NCBI RefSeq assembly: GCF_030407495.1
Contig: NZ_JASDDG010000030.1
Span: forward strand, 1-63,662
DNA length: 63,662 bases
Origin: Arthrobacter sp. APC 3897
Lineage (GTDB): Bacteria; Actinomycetota; Actinomycetes; Actinomycetales; Micrococcaceae
Reading direction: 5' to 3'
Positions within the stretch are counted from its first letter, which is position 1, and every line of letters starts with the position of its first letter. Both the position numbers and the translations under genes were made by a program. The notes beneath the pieces were generated by a model that searched no databases, was not told where the DNA came from, and worked only from the letters and a program-made list of their open reading frames with translations. Of the stretch, positions 18,665 through 28,341 are shown one piece after another.

Positions 18665-20044
18665 CTATGCCTTGTCGTCGCTCTTGGCCTCTTCGGCAAC
18701 CTCTGCCTCGGGGGCTTCGGTTTCAGCGTCTTCGACCGGTGCCTCTTCGCCTGCGGGGCGAACGAACTCGGTCAGGTCAATCTCGACACCGGCGGTGTCG
18801 GTGACCTTGGCCAGCTCGAGAACCTTGGCCAGCGCCTTGCGGCGGCGGACTTCGCCAACCATCATGGGGACCTGGCCGCTCTGGTCGATCAGCTGTGCGA
18901 ACTGGTTCGGCTCCATGCCGTACTGGCCGGCTGCGGAAACGATGTAGTCGATCAGCTCGTTCTGGCTGACACCTACCTCTTCCTTGTCAGCAACGGCGTC
19001 AAGGATGATCTCGTTCTTGAAGGCGGCGGCGGTGTTCTCGCGAACCTCTGCGCGGTGCTCTTCGGTGTCGTGATCCGCACCCTGGGAGTGTGCACTCTCA
19101 GAGTTGAAGTGCTGTTCCAGCTGTTCTTCGATGACGGATTCCGGAACCGGAACCTCGATCATTTCCAGGAGCTTCTCCAGCACCTTGTCGCGGGCTTCAA
19201 CGCCCTGCTCCATGAGCTTGGACTCTGCGGCACGCTTGGTCAGGTCTTCGCGGAGCTCTTCGATGGTGTCGAATTCGCTGGCCAGCTGAGCAAAGTCGTC
19301 GTCGGCTTCAGGGAGCTCGCGCTCCTTGACAGCCTTGACCGTCACCGTGATGGTGGCGTCTTCACCGGCGTGCTCGCCGCCGGCCAGCTTGGTCTCGAAG
19401 GTGGCGGACTCGTCAGCGGACAGGCCGGTGACTGCTTCGTCCATGCCCTCGAGCATGGTGCCGGCGCCAACCTGGTAGGACAGGTCGGCAGCGGAGTCGA
19501 CCTCTTCGCCGTCAACCTTGGCTACGAGATCCATGGTGAGGAAGTCACCCTCGGCAGCGGGACGGTCTACGGACTTCAGCGTGCCGAAGCGGCCGCGCAG
19601 TTCATCCAGTGCCTTGGTGACGTCGTCGTCGGAGGCTTCGGCGGGCTCAACCGTGACCTCGAGGCCGGCGTAGTCCGGGAGCTCGATTTCGGGGCGGATG
19701 TCCAGCTCAACGTTGAAGACCAGCTGGCCTTCGTTGGTGGCGGGGTCCGGAACTTCGCTGATCTCAACCTCGGGGCGGCTCAGCGGACGGATACCCGTTT
19801 CCTGCACGGCAGCCTGGTAGAAACCGTTCAGGCCATCGTTGATGGCGGTTTCCAGGACGTAGCCGCGGCCAACGCGCTGGTCGATGAGCCTGTTGGGGAC
19901 CTTGCCCTTGCGGAAGCCAGGCACCTGCACCTGGGTGGCGATGGTCTTGTAGGCCTCGTCGATGCTCGGCTTCAGTTCCTCAAACGGAACTTCGACGACG
20001 AGCTTTACCCGCGTGGGTGTGAGGTTTTCTACAGCGCTCTTCAC
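18665..20044 (-). CDS. tig: Trigger factor (ribosome-associated chaperone, peptidyl-prolyl isomerase)
   Basis: 459 residues. The ribosome-docking loop near residue 45 ([17 protein letters not shown]) matches the trigger factor signature; the FKBP-like domain starts around residue 160 ([12 protein letters not shown]), followed by the helical chaperone domain. The C-terminus is acidic and Ala-rich ([14 protein letters not shown]), as in other Actinobacteria. It binds nascent chains at the ribosome exit tunnel. It is monocistronic here, with a tRNA-Pro gene upstream on the same strand and clpP1 downstream, the classical tig-clpP-clpX order. Confidence 0.98.
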   Translation of the reverse strand: MKSAVENLTPTRVKLVVEVPFEELKPSIDEAYKTIATQVQVPGFRKGKVPNRLIDQRVGRGYVLETAINDGLNGFYQAAVQETGIRPLSRPEVEISEVPDPATNEGQLVFNVELDIRPEIELPDYAGLEVTVEPAEASDDDVTKALDELRGRFGTLKSVDRPAAEGDFLTMDLVAKVDGEEVDSAADLSYQVGAGTMLEGMDEAVTGLSADESATFETKLAGGEHAGEDATITVTVKAVKERELPEADDDFAQLASEFDTIEELREDLTKRAAESKLMEQGVEARDKVLEKLLEMIEVPVPESVIEEQLEQHFNSESAHSQGADHDTEEHRAEVRENTAAAFKNEIILDAVADKEEVGVSQNELIDYIVSAAGQYGMEPNQFAQLIDQSGQVPMMVGEVRRRKALAKVLELAKVTDTAGVEIDLTEFVRPAGEEAPVEDAETEAPEAEVAEEAKSDDKA

Positions 20045-20100
20045 AGCGTAGTTCTCCTGAGGGTTCTGGGGATTGGGTCTGCACCATGTGTACTACAGAG

Positions 20101-20174
20101 TCGGGGTGACAGGATTTGAACCTGCGACTTCCTGCTCCCAAAGCAGGCGCTCTTCCAAGCTGAGCTACACCCCG
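20101..20174 (-). tRNA. tRNA-Pro (anticodon TGG)
   Basis: 74 bases on the reverse strand. Acceptor arms CGGGGTG / CACCCCG pair fully, with discriminator A. The anticodon stem CCTGC/GCAGG closes the loop TTTGGGA, giving TGG at positions 34-36. The T-loop reads GGTTCAAATCC. CCA is not encoded. It is 57 bases upstream of tig and divergent from the following tRNA-Gly. Confidence 0.95.
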
Positions 20175-20314
20175 TCAGTGCACCTGACAGCCTACCGGCA
20201 GAAACCGCCCTGTGCACAATTGGAGTGCGCCCTGACCTGCAACGGGCCTGTTCCCCGACGGGATTAACGAACCGCTCAATTCCCGTGCTAAGGTAAAACC
20301 TGCCTTAGGGCGCC

Positions 20315-20385
20315 GGGGATGTAGCTCAATGGTAGAGCCTCAGTCTTCCAAACTGATTACGCGGGTTCGATTCCCGTCATCCCCT
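20315..20385 (+). tRNA. tRNA-Gly (anticodon TCC)
   Basis: 71 bases. Acceptor arms GGGGATG / CATCCCC pair perfectly with discriminator T. The anticodon stem CAGT/ACTG closes CTTCCAA, giving TCC. The T-arm reads GCGGGTTCGATTCCCGT. CCA is not encoded. A terminator follows 33 bases downstream. Confidence 0.96.
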
Positions 20386-20417
20386 CAGTCAATATAACCG
20401 GCTGCCGCCGGCTTCGA

Positions 20418-20451
20418 AAGGGTCCTGCACTATTGTGCGGGGCCCTTTTTG
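20418..20451 (+). terminator. Intrinsic terminator after tRNA-Gly
   Basis: GGGTCCTGCAC pairs with GTGCGGGGCCC (one G-T pair and one T-C change tolerated) around a 4-base loop, followed by TTTTTG. It matches a tRNA transcript end. Confidence 0.85.
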
Positions 20452-20640
20452 TTTGCCTTTACGAACCACAGGCAGGCGTGAGTTCGCCGAGCTGCCCTCT
20501 CGGGTGCCTGGGCCCGCAGAATGCAGGTAATTCACCCGCAGGCCCGGGCGGCCTGGCCGGAAACGGCCAATAAGATCCCCGCAGGACCAATTCGGAGCTT
20601 TGCCCGTCCCTTTTTCCCTGCGCGCAGCTATTCTTCCCGC

Positions 20641-22419
20641 ATGGGGAAGAAACGCCTGACAGCCGCCATCCTTGTTTTCTCGTTCCTGGGCCTTCCGCTG
20701 GCCGGATGCTCCGCTGAAGAGCGCCCCGGGCCGGAAGAAGCCGTCGCTTCACTGGCAGACGGGCTCTCCCGCGTGGACGTCACCGGAAACGAGTTCGCCC
20801 ATTCAACCGTCGAGGCCGTGAACGGCATGCTTGAGTACGTGGTCTCCGGCATGAAGGTTAAACCTTCCGTCACCGTGTCAAAAGTCGAGGAAGTCTCAGC
20901 CAACGAGGCCGTTGCCACCTTGAAATACGTGTGGGACGTCAACGCGTCAGCGGAGGACTACACCTACGAGACCACTGTGACCCTGGAGCGCGGAAGGGAC
21001 ACCGGCTGGCAAACCCGTTTCCGTTCCACCACGGTGCATCCGGACCTTCTTCCGTGGCAGAGGATGGTGCGCAAGGCATCCCCGCCCACGCGTGCGGACA
21101 TTCTGGGCGCCGGCGGGTCCGTGCTGGTGCGCCACTGGCCGGTTTGGCGGGTGGTCATGGACAAGTCAGTGCTGGGCGCACATGAGTACGCCGCTTCGGC
21201 ATATTACCTTTCTCTCTTCCTCGGTCTGGATGCGGACGCGCTCACGGCAAAAGTCCAGGCTGCCGGGCCCGATGATTTCGTTGAAGTCACCACCGTGCGG
21301 CAGGACAAGGTGTCACCGTCCTTCGATTCCGAGATCGCAACCATTCCGGGCGCCGATGCCATGCCGGAAAGGCGGGTACTGGGCCCAAGCCCCGGCTTTG
21401 CGGCAGACCTGCTGGGGACGGTGGGACCCGCAACAGATGAGATGTCCGCTGACAGTCTGCTGGCTCCGGGGGACCTCACCGGGCTCTCCGGACTCCAGCG
21501 TCAATACGATTCCCAGCTCAGGGGTTCAGACGCGGTGACGGTTCGTATCCTGAACGCGGACAACACTCCGTCGCCGCCTCTCTTTGAAGCACCGGCGGAA
21601 CCCGGCGTGGCCCTGGAGACCACCCTTGACCTGCGGATTCAGTCCCAGGCAGATACTCTGCTTGCCGATACACCCGGTGCTTCGCTGGTGGCCGTCCAAC
21701 CCTCCACCGGCAATGTCCTGGCCGTCGCCAGTTCATCCGGCGGCAAGGGAACCCAGACTGCTTTGCTGGGCGAATACTCCCTGGGCAGTACGTTCCCGGT
21801 TACTGTGCTGGCCCGGCTCCGTGCCGGCGCAGCGGGAGGAGCCGAAGAATCCGGCATTCCCGCTGACGCGGACCTGGCGGCAGCGTCTCAGAGCCTGGGG
21901 CTGGGCACAGCCGAGGATCCGGGGACACCCGCGTTCTACGGCGGAGTGCCGGACGGCGGAGCCGAGAAGACAGCGTCCGCGGATGTTCCGGGCGCGGTAC
22001 TCGCTTCGCCCTTCGCCGTGGCAGCCGTGGCGGCCTCTGTGGGCAGGGGCGAAAGGGTCTCTCCCGTGCTGGTCCTCAACCCCGAGGCTCGGCAGGATTC
22101 CGGGGACGGAGAGACTGAGCCCCCGTCGTCCGCCGACCATACCCCGGCTCTGGTCGCCGACGAGGCGGAACAGCTGCAGTCGATTCTGCGCGCCAATGTG
22201 GCCGGCGGAGGTGCCTCGGAGGAGTTGGAGGTCCTGGGGTATCTCCCGGGCAAACCTGTCATGGCTGCTGCAGGCACTGCGGGGACCGGCGGTGAGAAGC
22301 CGGGCCACGCCTGGGTGGCGGCCATCCAGGGCGATCTCGCCGTCGCCGTCTTCCTGCCCGGCAGCTCCGCTGACGCAGTGGCCGTGGCGGCGGCGTTCCT
22401 TGAATCCCTGGCGGGCTAG
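20641..22419 (+). CDS. Penicillin-binding-protein-like lipoprotein without catalytic motifs (pseudo-transpeptidase)
   Basis: 592 residues from the ATG at 20641. An N-terminal signal ending LPLAGC is a lipobox, so the protein should be anchored outside the membrane. Residues about 35-155 resemble the NTF2-like MecA N-terminal domain; then a dimerisation region (LLGTVGPATDEMSAD, LSGLQRQYDSQLRG) and a transpeptidase fold (LVAVQPSTGNVLAV) follow. The nucleophile motif SxxK reads STFP (383-386) and the KTGT motif reads AAGT (543-546), so both catalytic lysines are missing. Family enzymes cross-link peptidoglycan; this copy probably does not. It may be regulatory or structural. It is monocistronic and convergent with the glycosylase gene. 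Confidence 0.85.
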   Translation: MGKKRLTAAILVFSFLGLPLAGCSAEERPGPEEAVASLADGLSRVDVTGNEFAHSTVEAVNGMLEYVVSGMKVKPSVTVSKVEEVSANEAVATLKYVWDVNASAEDYTYETTVTLERGRDTGWQTRFRSTTVHPDLLPWQRMVRKASPPTRADILGAGGSVLVRHWPVWRVVMDKSVLGAHEYAASAYYLSLFLGLDADALTAKVQAAGPDDFVEVTTVRQDKVSPSFDSEIATIPGADAMPERRVLGPSPGFAADLLGTVGPATDEMSADSLLAPGDLTGLSGLQRQYDSQLRGSDAVTVRILNADNTPSPPLFEAPAEPGVALETTLDLRIQSQADTLLADTPGASLVAVQPSTGNVLAVASSSGGKGTQTALLGEYSLGSTFPVTVLARLRAGAAGGAEESGIPADADLAAASQSLGLGTAEDPGTPAFYGGVPDGGAEKTASADVPGAVLASPFAVAAVAASVGRGERVSPVLVLNPEARQDSGDGETEPPSSADHTPALVADEAEQLQSILRANVAGGGASEELEVLGYLPGKPVMAAAGTAGTGGEKPGHAWVAAIQGDLAVAVFLPGSSADAVAVAAAFLESLAG

Positions 22420-22426
22420 CGGCAGT

Positions 22427-23314
22427 TCAGCGTTCCTGGCAGACCGGGCACCAGTAGAGTTTCCGGGCACCCATTTCGGTTCCTGCAACCGGCGTCCCGC
22501 AGCGGCGGCACGGCAATCCGGTCCGCTTGTACACGTAATGGGCCTCTTCCACCGGAACGGGTACAGCACCGCTGTCCCGGTCCGCCGGCAGGGTGGTGAT
22601 GATCCTGCCCTCGGCAACGCCGTCACTCATGACAGACGCAATGTCCTTCCACAGGTCCGCTGCTTCGCCCTCCGCCACGTCCCGTCCCAGCCGGAAGGGG
22701 GAGATCCGCTGCCGGAACAGCACCTCGGCACGGTAGACATTGCCTACTCCGGCCAGGATTTCCTGGTTCATGAGCAGCAGGCCCACCGGAGAGCCCTTCC
22801 TCCGCAGCCGCGTCACGAACTCGGCACCGTCGGCTTCGTCCTGAAGGGGGTCAGGTCCCAGACGGGCCACGACGGCGGCACGCTCGGCATCCGTGATGAC
22901 CTCGCAGGCAGTGGGACCCCGGAGATCGGCCCAGCCGTGCCCGGACACCAGCCGCACGCGGACGGCGCCCCTGGGAGGCGGCGGACCCGCGTAGGTGCCG
23001 CCGTCGTCGTCGGACGCTATTTCCCGCTCCCCCACCTTCCGCGGAGCGCCAATGCTGGAGGCACCAAGGAATGTGGAGTCTCCGCCGAAGTCAAAGGCCC
23101 CGTACAGGCCAAGGTGGATGCGCAGGTACAGCTCGTTGCCGAACGCCAAAAACAGCTGCTTGCCGTGCGCCGCAGCGCCCGTCAGAACCTGCCCGTCCAG
23201 GCGGGCCGCACCAGCGGCGAACCGTCCCTGCGGGCTGGATACTTCCAGCCGGTGGCCGGCAAACACCGAGGTGAACTGCCGGGCCAGCCGGTGGATGGAA
23301 TGCCCTTCAGGCAT
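22427..23314 (-). CDS. Fpg/Nei family DNA glycosylase
   Basis: 295 residues. Starts MPEGHS, giving the catalytic Pro at position 2 after Met removal and Glu at 3, the H2TH-type helix-two-turn-helix around LMNQEILAGVGNVYRAE, and a C-terminal zinc finger with CRRCG and CPVC. It excises oxidised bases and cleaves the resulting abasic site. MPEGHS rather than MPELP points to the Nei-like actinobacterial branch. The ATG shares its A with the rpiB stop (TGATG), so translation is coupled. Confidence 0.93.
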   Translation of the reverse strand: MPEGHSIHRLARQFTSVFAGHRLEVSSPQGRFAAGAARLDGQVLTGAAAHGKQLFLAFGNELYLRIHLGLYGAFDFGGDSTFLGASSIGAPRKVGEREIASDDDGGTYAGPPPPRGAVRVRLVSGHGWADLRGPTACEVITDAERAAVVARLGPDPLQDEADGAEFVTRLRRKGSPVGLLLMNQEILAGVGNVYRAEVLFRQRISPFRLGRDVAEGEAADLWKDIASVMSDGVAEGRIITTLPADRDSGAVPVPVEEAHYVYKRTGLPCRRCGTPVAGTEMGARKLYWCPVCQER

Positions 23315-23790
23315 CAGGAGTCCGCGATGGTACCGGTGGTCTCGTACTCGGCAATCTTCGCAATGCGGCGGTTGTGCCGTTCGGCGTTGCTGTAGGGCTC
23401 CGCGAGGAAGGCTTCAATGATCTCGGTGGCTTCCTCAACCGTGTGCTGGCGGCCGCCCACGGCGATGACGTTCGCGTCATTGTGCTCACGGGCAAGCTTG
23501 GCCGTGGACAGGTTCCAGGCGAGCGCGGCACGGACGCCGCGGACCTTGTTGGCCGCAATCTGCTCGCCGTTGCCGGAACCGCCAAGCACGATCCCCAGCG
23601 CATCAACACCGCTTTGCCGGTCAACCACTACGGCCTCGGCTGCTGCAATGCAGAACGCGGGGTAGTCATCCTCGGCGTCGTAAACCTGCGGACCGTGGTC
23701 TACCATCTCGTACCCCTTCTCCCGGAGGTGGGCAAGAAGGTGGGCACTGAGTTCCATGCCCGCGTGGTCGGTTGCAATATGGACGCGCAT
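23314..23790 (-). CDS. rpiB: Ribose-5-phosphate isomerase B
   Basis: 158 residues. Interconverts ribose 5-phosphate and ribulose 5-phosphate in the pentose phosphate pathway. Family motifs: IATDHAGMELSAHL at the start, LGGSGNGEQIAANKV (the actinobacterial form with Ser instead of the active-site Cys) and WNLSTAKLAREHNDANVIAVGGR. The start has a GGATGG ribosome site. It overlaps the downstream Nei gene by one base. The Ser-for-Cys exchange fits the mycobacterial-type RpiB, which uses a Glu base. Confidence 0.96.
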   Translation of the reverse strand: MRVHIATDHAGMELSAHLLAHLREKGYEMVDHGPQVYDAEDDYPAFCIAAAEAVVVDRQSGVDALGIVLGGSGNGEQIAANKVRGVRAALAWNLSTAKLAREHNDANVIAVGGRQHTVEEATEIIEAFLAEPYSNAERHNRRIAKIAEYETTGTIADS

Positions 23791-24059
23791 GTTCCATCCG
23801 TTTTCTGTGAGTCGAAATCCTGCCCTTCAAGCCTAGCCCGTGACCGGCAGGCACAAACAATGCTCCGGCCGCTCGCGTCATGGTGCGCGCGGACCCGGAA
23901 ACCTGCACTCTTTTGCCGGATAATCCGCGGTTCCTTTCCGTTCCCGGCGCTAAGCAGTGAGACAATGTTGCAATTGTTATCAGCCGTTAGGGCGAGCTCC
24001 ACTGGGCTGCAATACGGCGACGGCGGACTCCACTTCACACATATTGGAAAGGCAACACC

Positions 24060-26621
24060 TTGCCAGGTATGAATCTCACGCGCTCAGAAGCCCGTGAAAG
24101 AGCAGAACTGATCAGCGTCGATTCCTATGACGTGAATCTGGACCTCACCCGCGGAGACGAGGTCTTCGGCAGCACCACTGTGGTGCGGTTCTCCGCACGG
24201 CAGGGCGCCTCCACATTTATTGATGCCGTGACGGCATCAGTTCGCCGCGTCACGCTGAACGGTGTTGACCTGGATCCCGCCGAGGTGTCCGACGGCGTCC
24301 GTATCCAGCTGCCGAACCTTGCCGCCACCAATGAACTCGTGGTGGAGGCAGACGCCCTCTACATGAACACGGGCGAAGGGCTGCACCGCTTCGTGGACCC
24401 GGTGGACAACGAGGTATACCTCTACTCCCAGTTTGAGGTGCCGGATTCCCGCCGTATGTTCACCGTCTTTGAGCAGCCCGACCTGAAGGCGACCTTCCGT
24501 TTCACCGTCACGGCGCCGTCGCACTGGGATGTCATCTCCAACTCCCCCACCCCGGAACCGGTGCCGGCCGGCTCGCTGGAAGAGGGCGGCAGGAACGCCA
24601 CCTGGTCCTTTGAACCCACTCCCCGGATTTCGTCCTACATCACCGCGCTGATCGCCGGACCGTACCAGTCAGTGCGCAGCGAACTCACGAGCTCCGACGG
24701 CCGGGTCATTCCGCTGGGCGTGTTTGCCCGCAAATCGCTCATGCAGCACCTGGATGCCGAGAATGTTTTCGAATTGACCCGGCAGGGCTTCGAGTTCTAC
24801 GAAGCACAATTCGGAACGCCGTACCCGTTTGAGAAGTACGACCAGCTGTTCGTCCCGGAATTCAATGCCGGAGCCATGGAGAATGCCGGCGCCGTGACCT
24901 TCCTGGAAAGCTATGTCTTCCGCTCCCGGGTGCCCGACGCCACGGTGGAGCGCCGTGCCATCACCATCCTGCACGAACTGGCCCACATGTGGTTCGGCGA
25001 CCTGGTCACCATGCGCTGGTGGAACGACCTGTGGCTGAACGAGTCCTTTGCCGAGTTCATGTCTACACTGGCAGCCGCCGACGCCACTGAGTTCAAGCAG
25101 TCCTGGACCACGTTTGCGTCCATGGAGAAGGCCTGGGCCTACCGCCAGGACCAGCTGCCCACCACCCACCCGATCGTTGCCGAAATCCGCGACCTTGAAG
25201 ACGTGCAGGTGAACTTCGACGGCATCACCTACGCAAAGGGCGCCTCCGTGCTCAAGCAGCTGGTCGCCTGGGTTGGCCAGGACCAGTTCATGGCCGGTGT
25301 CCGCCGGTATTTCGGCAAGCATGCCTGGGGCAACACCGAGCTCAAGGACCTGCTGTCGGAGCTGGAGGCGGCCAGCGGCCGCGACCTGAAACAGTGGTCC
25401 GAGCTGTGGCTTGAGACTGCGGGCGTGAACACCCTGCGTCCTGACCTGGAAGTGGACGACGACGGCGTGATCACCTCGTTCGCTGTCCTCCAGAGCGCCG
25501 TGGCCGAATACCCCACGCTTCGCCCGCACCGGCTCGCCATTGGTTTCTACGACAGCGGCGAGGACGGAAAGCTGCACCGCACCCACCGGGTGGAGCTGGA
25601 TGTCAACGGCGAACGCACCGACGTTGCCGAGCTCGCGGGACGGAAACGGCCGGATCTTATCCTGCTCAATGATGATGACCTGGCCTACGCCAAGATCCGC
25701 CTGGATCCGGAGTCCGAAGACACCGCCGTCCGACGGCTGCGTGACATTGCCGAGTCGCTGCCCCGCACCCTGGTGTGGGCTTCCGCCTGGGACGCCGCGC
25801 GCGACGGCGAGACCCCGGCCCGCAGCTATGTGGAACTGGTGCTGAAGAACATTGGCTCCGAGTCCGATTCTTCGGTGGTCCAGGTGCTCCTGCGCCAGCT
25901 CGCCACCACCCTGGCCTTCTACGTGGCCCCGAAGGACCGCGAGGCCATGATGGCCGCCGCTGCGGACAGCCTGTGGGAACTGGCAGCCGCAGCAGCCCCC
26001 GGGTCGGATTCCCAGCTGCAGTTCGTCAAGTCCTTCGCCGGACATGCAGTGACGGACGGGCACCTGGACACGCTGGCCGGGCTGCTTTCCGGGAACCGCA
26101 CGCTGGAGGGCCTGCAGATCGACGCCGACCTGCGCTGGGAACTGCTGACCGGGCTGGTGGCGGGCGGCCGTCTGGGCGAGGCGGACATCGCAGCGGAGCT
26201 GGACAAGGATGCCACGGCAACCGGCCAGCTGGCTGCCGCCATGGCGCGGGCAGCCCTTCCCGCCGCTGAAGCCAAGGCCGCAGCATGGGAAGCCATCGTG
26301 GAGCGCACCGATATGCCCAACGCGGCCCAGCGTTCGGCAATTGTCGGTTTCAGCCGTGTACAGGACACGGCGCTGCTGGAACCCTACGCCGAGAAGTACT
26401 TCTCGTCAGTGCGTGAAGTCTGGAATACCCGGACGCATGAAATTGCCCAGCAGATCGTCACCGGGCTGTACCCGTCCCGGCTGACCACTCAGGCCACAGT
26501 GGATGCCACTGATGAGTTCCTGGCGTCACTGGGCGACGAAGCTCCCTCGCTGCGCCGGCTCCTGCTGGAAAGCCGCGACGGAGTCGTCCGTGCCCTGAAG
26601 GCCCAGGCCGCGGACCAGTAA
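24060..26621 (+). CDS. pepN: Aminopeptidase N (M1 family)
   Basis: 853 residues, cytoplasmic zinc metallopeptidase trimming N-terminal residues from peptides. Motifs are GAMEN (271-275), the zinc site HELAH (305-309) and the third ligand in NESFAEF, plus WWNDLWLNE. The TTG at 24060 is chosen because GGAAAGG sits 7-8 bases upstream; an ATG nine bases later is the alternative. It is a single-gene unit with its own terminator at 26656. The C-terminal third is the ERAP1-like helical domain. Confidence 0.97.
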   Translation: MPGMNLTRSEARERAELISVDSYDVNLDLTRGDEVFGSTTVVRFSARQGASTFIDAVTASVRRVTLNGVDLDPAEVSDGVRIQLPNLAATNELVVEADALYMNTGEGLHRFVDPVDNEVYLYSQFEVPDSRRMFTVFEQPDLKATFRFTVTAPSHWDVISNSPTPEPVPAGSLEEGGRNATWSFEPTPRISSYITALIAGPYQSVRSELTSSDGRVIPLGVFARKSLMQHLDAENVFELTRQGFEFYEAQFGTPYPFEKYDQLFVPEFNAGAMENAGAVTFLESYVFRSRVPDATVERRAITILHELAHMWFGDLVTMRWWNDLWLNESFAEFMSTLAAADATEFKQSWTTFASMEKAWAYRQDQLPTTHPIVAEIRDLEDVQVNFDGITYAKGASVLKQLVAWVGQDQFMAGVRRYFGKHAWGNTELKDLLSELEAASGRDLKQWSELWLETAGVNTLRPDLEVDDDGVITSFAVLQSAVAEYPTLRPHRLAIGFYDSGEDGKLHRTHRVELDVNGERTDVAELAGRKRPDLILLNDDDLAYAKIRLDPESEDTAVRRLRDIAESLPRTLVWASAWDAARDGETPARSYVELVLKNIGSESDSSVVQVLLRQLATTLAFYVAPKDREAMMAAAADSLWELAAAAAPGSDSQLQFVKSFAGHAVTDGHLDTLAGLLSGNRTLEGLQIDADLRWELLTGLVAGGRLGEADIAAELDKDATATGQLAAAMARAALPAAEAKAAAWEAIVERTDMPNAAQRSAIVGFSRVQDTALLEPYAEKYFSSVREVWNTRTHEIAQQIVTGLYPSRLTTQATVDATDEFLASLGDEAPSLRRLLLESRDGVVRALKAQAADQ

Positions 26622-26655
26622 CACCCGCGTACCACCTGTTCAGCCAACCAACACC

Positions 26656-26692
26656 GCGGCGGTGTCCCGGGCAGATCCCGGGACACCGCCGC
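26656..26692 (+). terminator. Hairpin terminator after pepN
   Basis: Perfect 16-base arms (GCGGCGGTGTCCCGGG / CCCGGGACACCGCCGC) with a 5-base loop, followed by CGTCCGCTTGTT. It separates pepN from the OsmC gene. Confidence 0.85.
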
Positions 26693-26736
26693 CGTCCGCT
26701 TGTTATACCTCCCGCATCCAAGGAGCCCCAGCAACG

Positions 26737-27213
26737 ATGAACCTCTCCGAACACCGGTACGGCGTCTCCCTGGAATGGACGGGGAACCGGGGCAGCGGCA
26801 CCTCCTCCTACCGCGGCTACGGCCGCGACCACGTTATCCGTGCCCCCGGCCTCCCGGACCTGGCCGGCACCGCCGATCCCACCTTCCACGGCGACCGGGA
26901 CCGGTGGAACCCCGAACAGCTGCTGCTCACGGCACTCTCGCAGTGCCACATGCTGTCCTATCTGCACGTGGCAGTGAAGCACGGCATCACTGTGGTGGCT
27001 TACGCCGACGACGCCGAAGGCACGCTGCGCCTGAACCGGGACGGAAGCGGTGAGTTCACCGGAGCCGTGCTCCGGCCCCGGGTCACCGTTGCCGCGGGCA
27101 ACCCGGTACACACCGCCTTGGAGCTGCACGCGGAGGCCAACCGTCTGTGCTTCATCGCCCGGAGCGTGAATTTTCCGGTGCTGCACGAGCCCGAAATCAC
27201 CGCCGCGGACTGA
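26737..27213 (+). CDS. OsmC family peroxiredoxin
   Basis: 158 residues. OsmC proteins reduce organic hydroperoxides with a Cys pair. Both cysteines are visible, in LSQCHMLSYL (about residue 72) and NRLCFIARSVNFP (about residue 138). The start ATG follows AGGAG at 12 bases. Opening MNLSEHRYGVSLEWTGN and PEQLLLTALSQCHM fit the YhfA/OsmC branch. It is convergent with the epimerase gene, 12 bases apart at their stops. Confidence 0.92.
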   Translation: MNLSEHRYGVSLEWTGNRGSGTSSYRGYGRDHVIRAPGLPDLAGTADPTFHGDRDRWNPEQLLLTALSQCHMLSYLHVAVKHGITVVAYADDAEGTLRLNRDGSGEFTGAVLRPRVTVAAGNPVHTALELHAEANRLCFIARSVNFPVLHEPEITAAD

Positions 27214-27225
27214 ACCCGCTGCCTG

Positions 27226-28245
27226 CTAGTTCCGGCCGTGGGCGTCCGCCTGATCCAGTGCGGCCAGCAGGGACGTTTCGCGGGCAGCAGACAGTCCGGA
27301 TTTACGCTCCCGGTGCAGCCCCCTGGCTTCCTCATCGGCAAGAACGTCACGGACGGTGTGCTCAACGGGCCGGAGCTCAAGTCCGGCAGCGAGGGCAGCA
27401 GCGTTCGACCGTGTGGAGAACCCCTCATATCCTTCCGGCATCCACAACGGCAGGGATTCGTTTCCGGCCCAGTAGGCAACTCCCTGCTCATGCAGCCACT
27501 GCGGATCGGCTGTGCGGAAACTGCCGTGGTAGCCCGAAGCAGCCGTGGAGAGCGTCAGGAGCTCACCAAAAGGAACCGAGGGGCCCATGGCGTTGTAGGT
27601 TCCGGTCCGGGTGTCTTCCGCTCCGGTGACCAGCCACAGCGCCAGATCCCGTACGTCAATGGTCTGTGTCACGGCCTCTGCCATGTCGGGGATCAGGACC
27701 GGGCTGCGTTCCTGGGCCACACGGGCGGGCCAGTAGCCAAACCGGTCACTCTCATCCTCGGGGCCGGCGATCAGGCCGGGCCGGGTCACCAGGACGTTCG
27801 CCGGCCCCAGCTCCCGGACCAGCTCTTCACAGGCAACCTTGCCGGCACCGTATTCGTTGTCGGCGGGGTCCGGGAACACTCCGTCATCAGAGGCCATTGC
27901 CGGAACAAGGACAGCGCTTTCGTCTTCGCCGGGGGTGTCATGGGACGAATACACCGAGGCTGTGGACACCAGGGACCAATATGCGGCGTGCTCTGCCAGT
28001 GCGCTCAGGGCTTCCTGAACCTGCTGCGGTTTTCGGGCGAAGTCAATCACTGCGTCCCACGCGCCGCCGAGCCCCTCATAGGCGGACAAACCCGCGTCGC
28101 GGTCGCCCTGGACAAAGGCAGCGCCGGTGACGGGCGGCCCGGATTCCCCCCGGGCCAGACATGTCACGTCATGACCGCGGGCAACGGCCTGCCGGGCAAC
28201 TTCACGGGACAGGAAACGGGTTCCACCAAGAATAAGGATGCGCAT
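27226..28245 (-). CDS. NAD-dependent epimerase/dehydratase family protein (extended SDR)
   Basis: 339 residues. N-terminal nucleotide-binding motif GGTRFLS (a GxxxFxS variant of the usual GxxGxxG) at residues 7-13. The catalytic pair appears as YGAGK (YxxxK) near residue 135, with VSTASVYSS ahead of it. This type resembles the RNA-binding/CSP41-like or reductase branch of extended SDRs; the sugar substrate, if any, is unknown. It is divergent from the MscS gene. Confidence 0.85.
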   Translation of the reverse strand: MRILILGGTRFLSREVARQAVARGHDVTCLARGESGPPVTGAAFVQGDRDAGLSAYEGLGGAWDAVIDFARKPQQVQEALSALAEHAAYWSLVSTASVYSSHDTPGEDESAVLVPAMASDDGVFPDPADNEYGAGKVACEELVRELGPANVLVTRPGLIAGPEDESDRFGYWPARVAQERSPVLIPDMAEAVTQTIDVRDLALWLVTGAEDTRTGTYNAMGPSVPFGELLTLSTAASGYHGSFRTADPQWLHEQGVAYWAGNESLPLWMPEGYEGFSTRSNAAALAAGLELRPVEHTVRDVLADEEARGLHRERKSGLSAARETSLLAALDQADAHGRN

Positions 28246-28341
28246 GTTGGGAGCCTATCCCGGTAGCCTTGTTTGTGCCCGCAGCTTGGTTGCCAACACG
28301 GCAGAGAAGCTCCATCACACGAAAGGGACGGTACCCGTCCG

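Noticed and set aside
20101-20385. tRNA-linked integration (att) site
   Set aside because: No direct repeat of a tRNA 3' end, integrase or composition break nearby; both tRNAs are complete.
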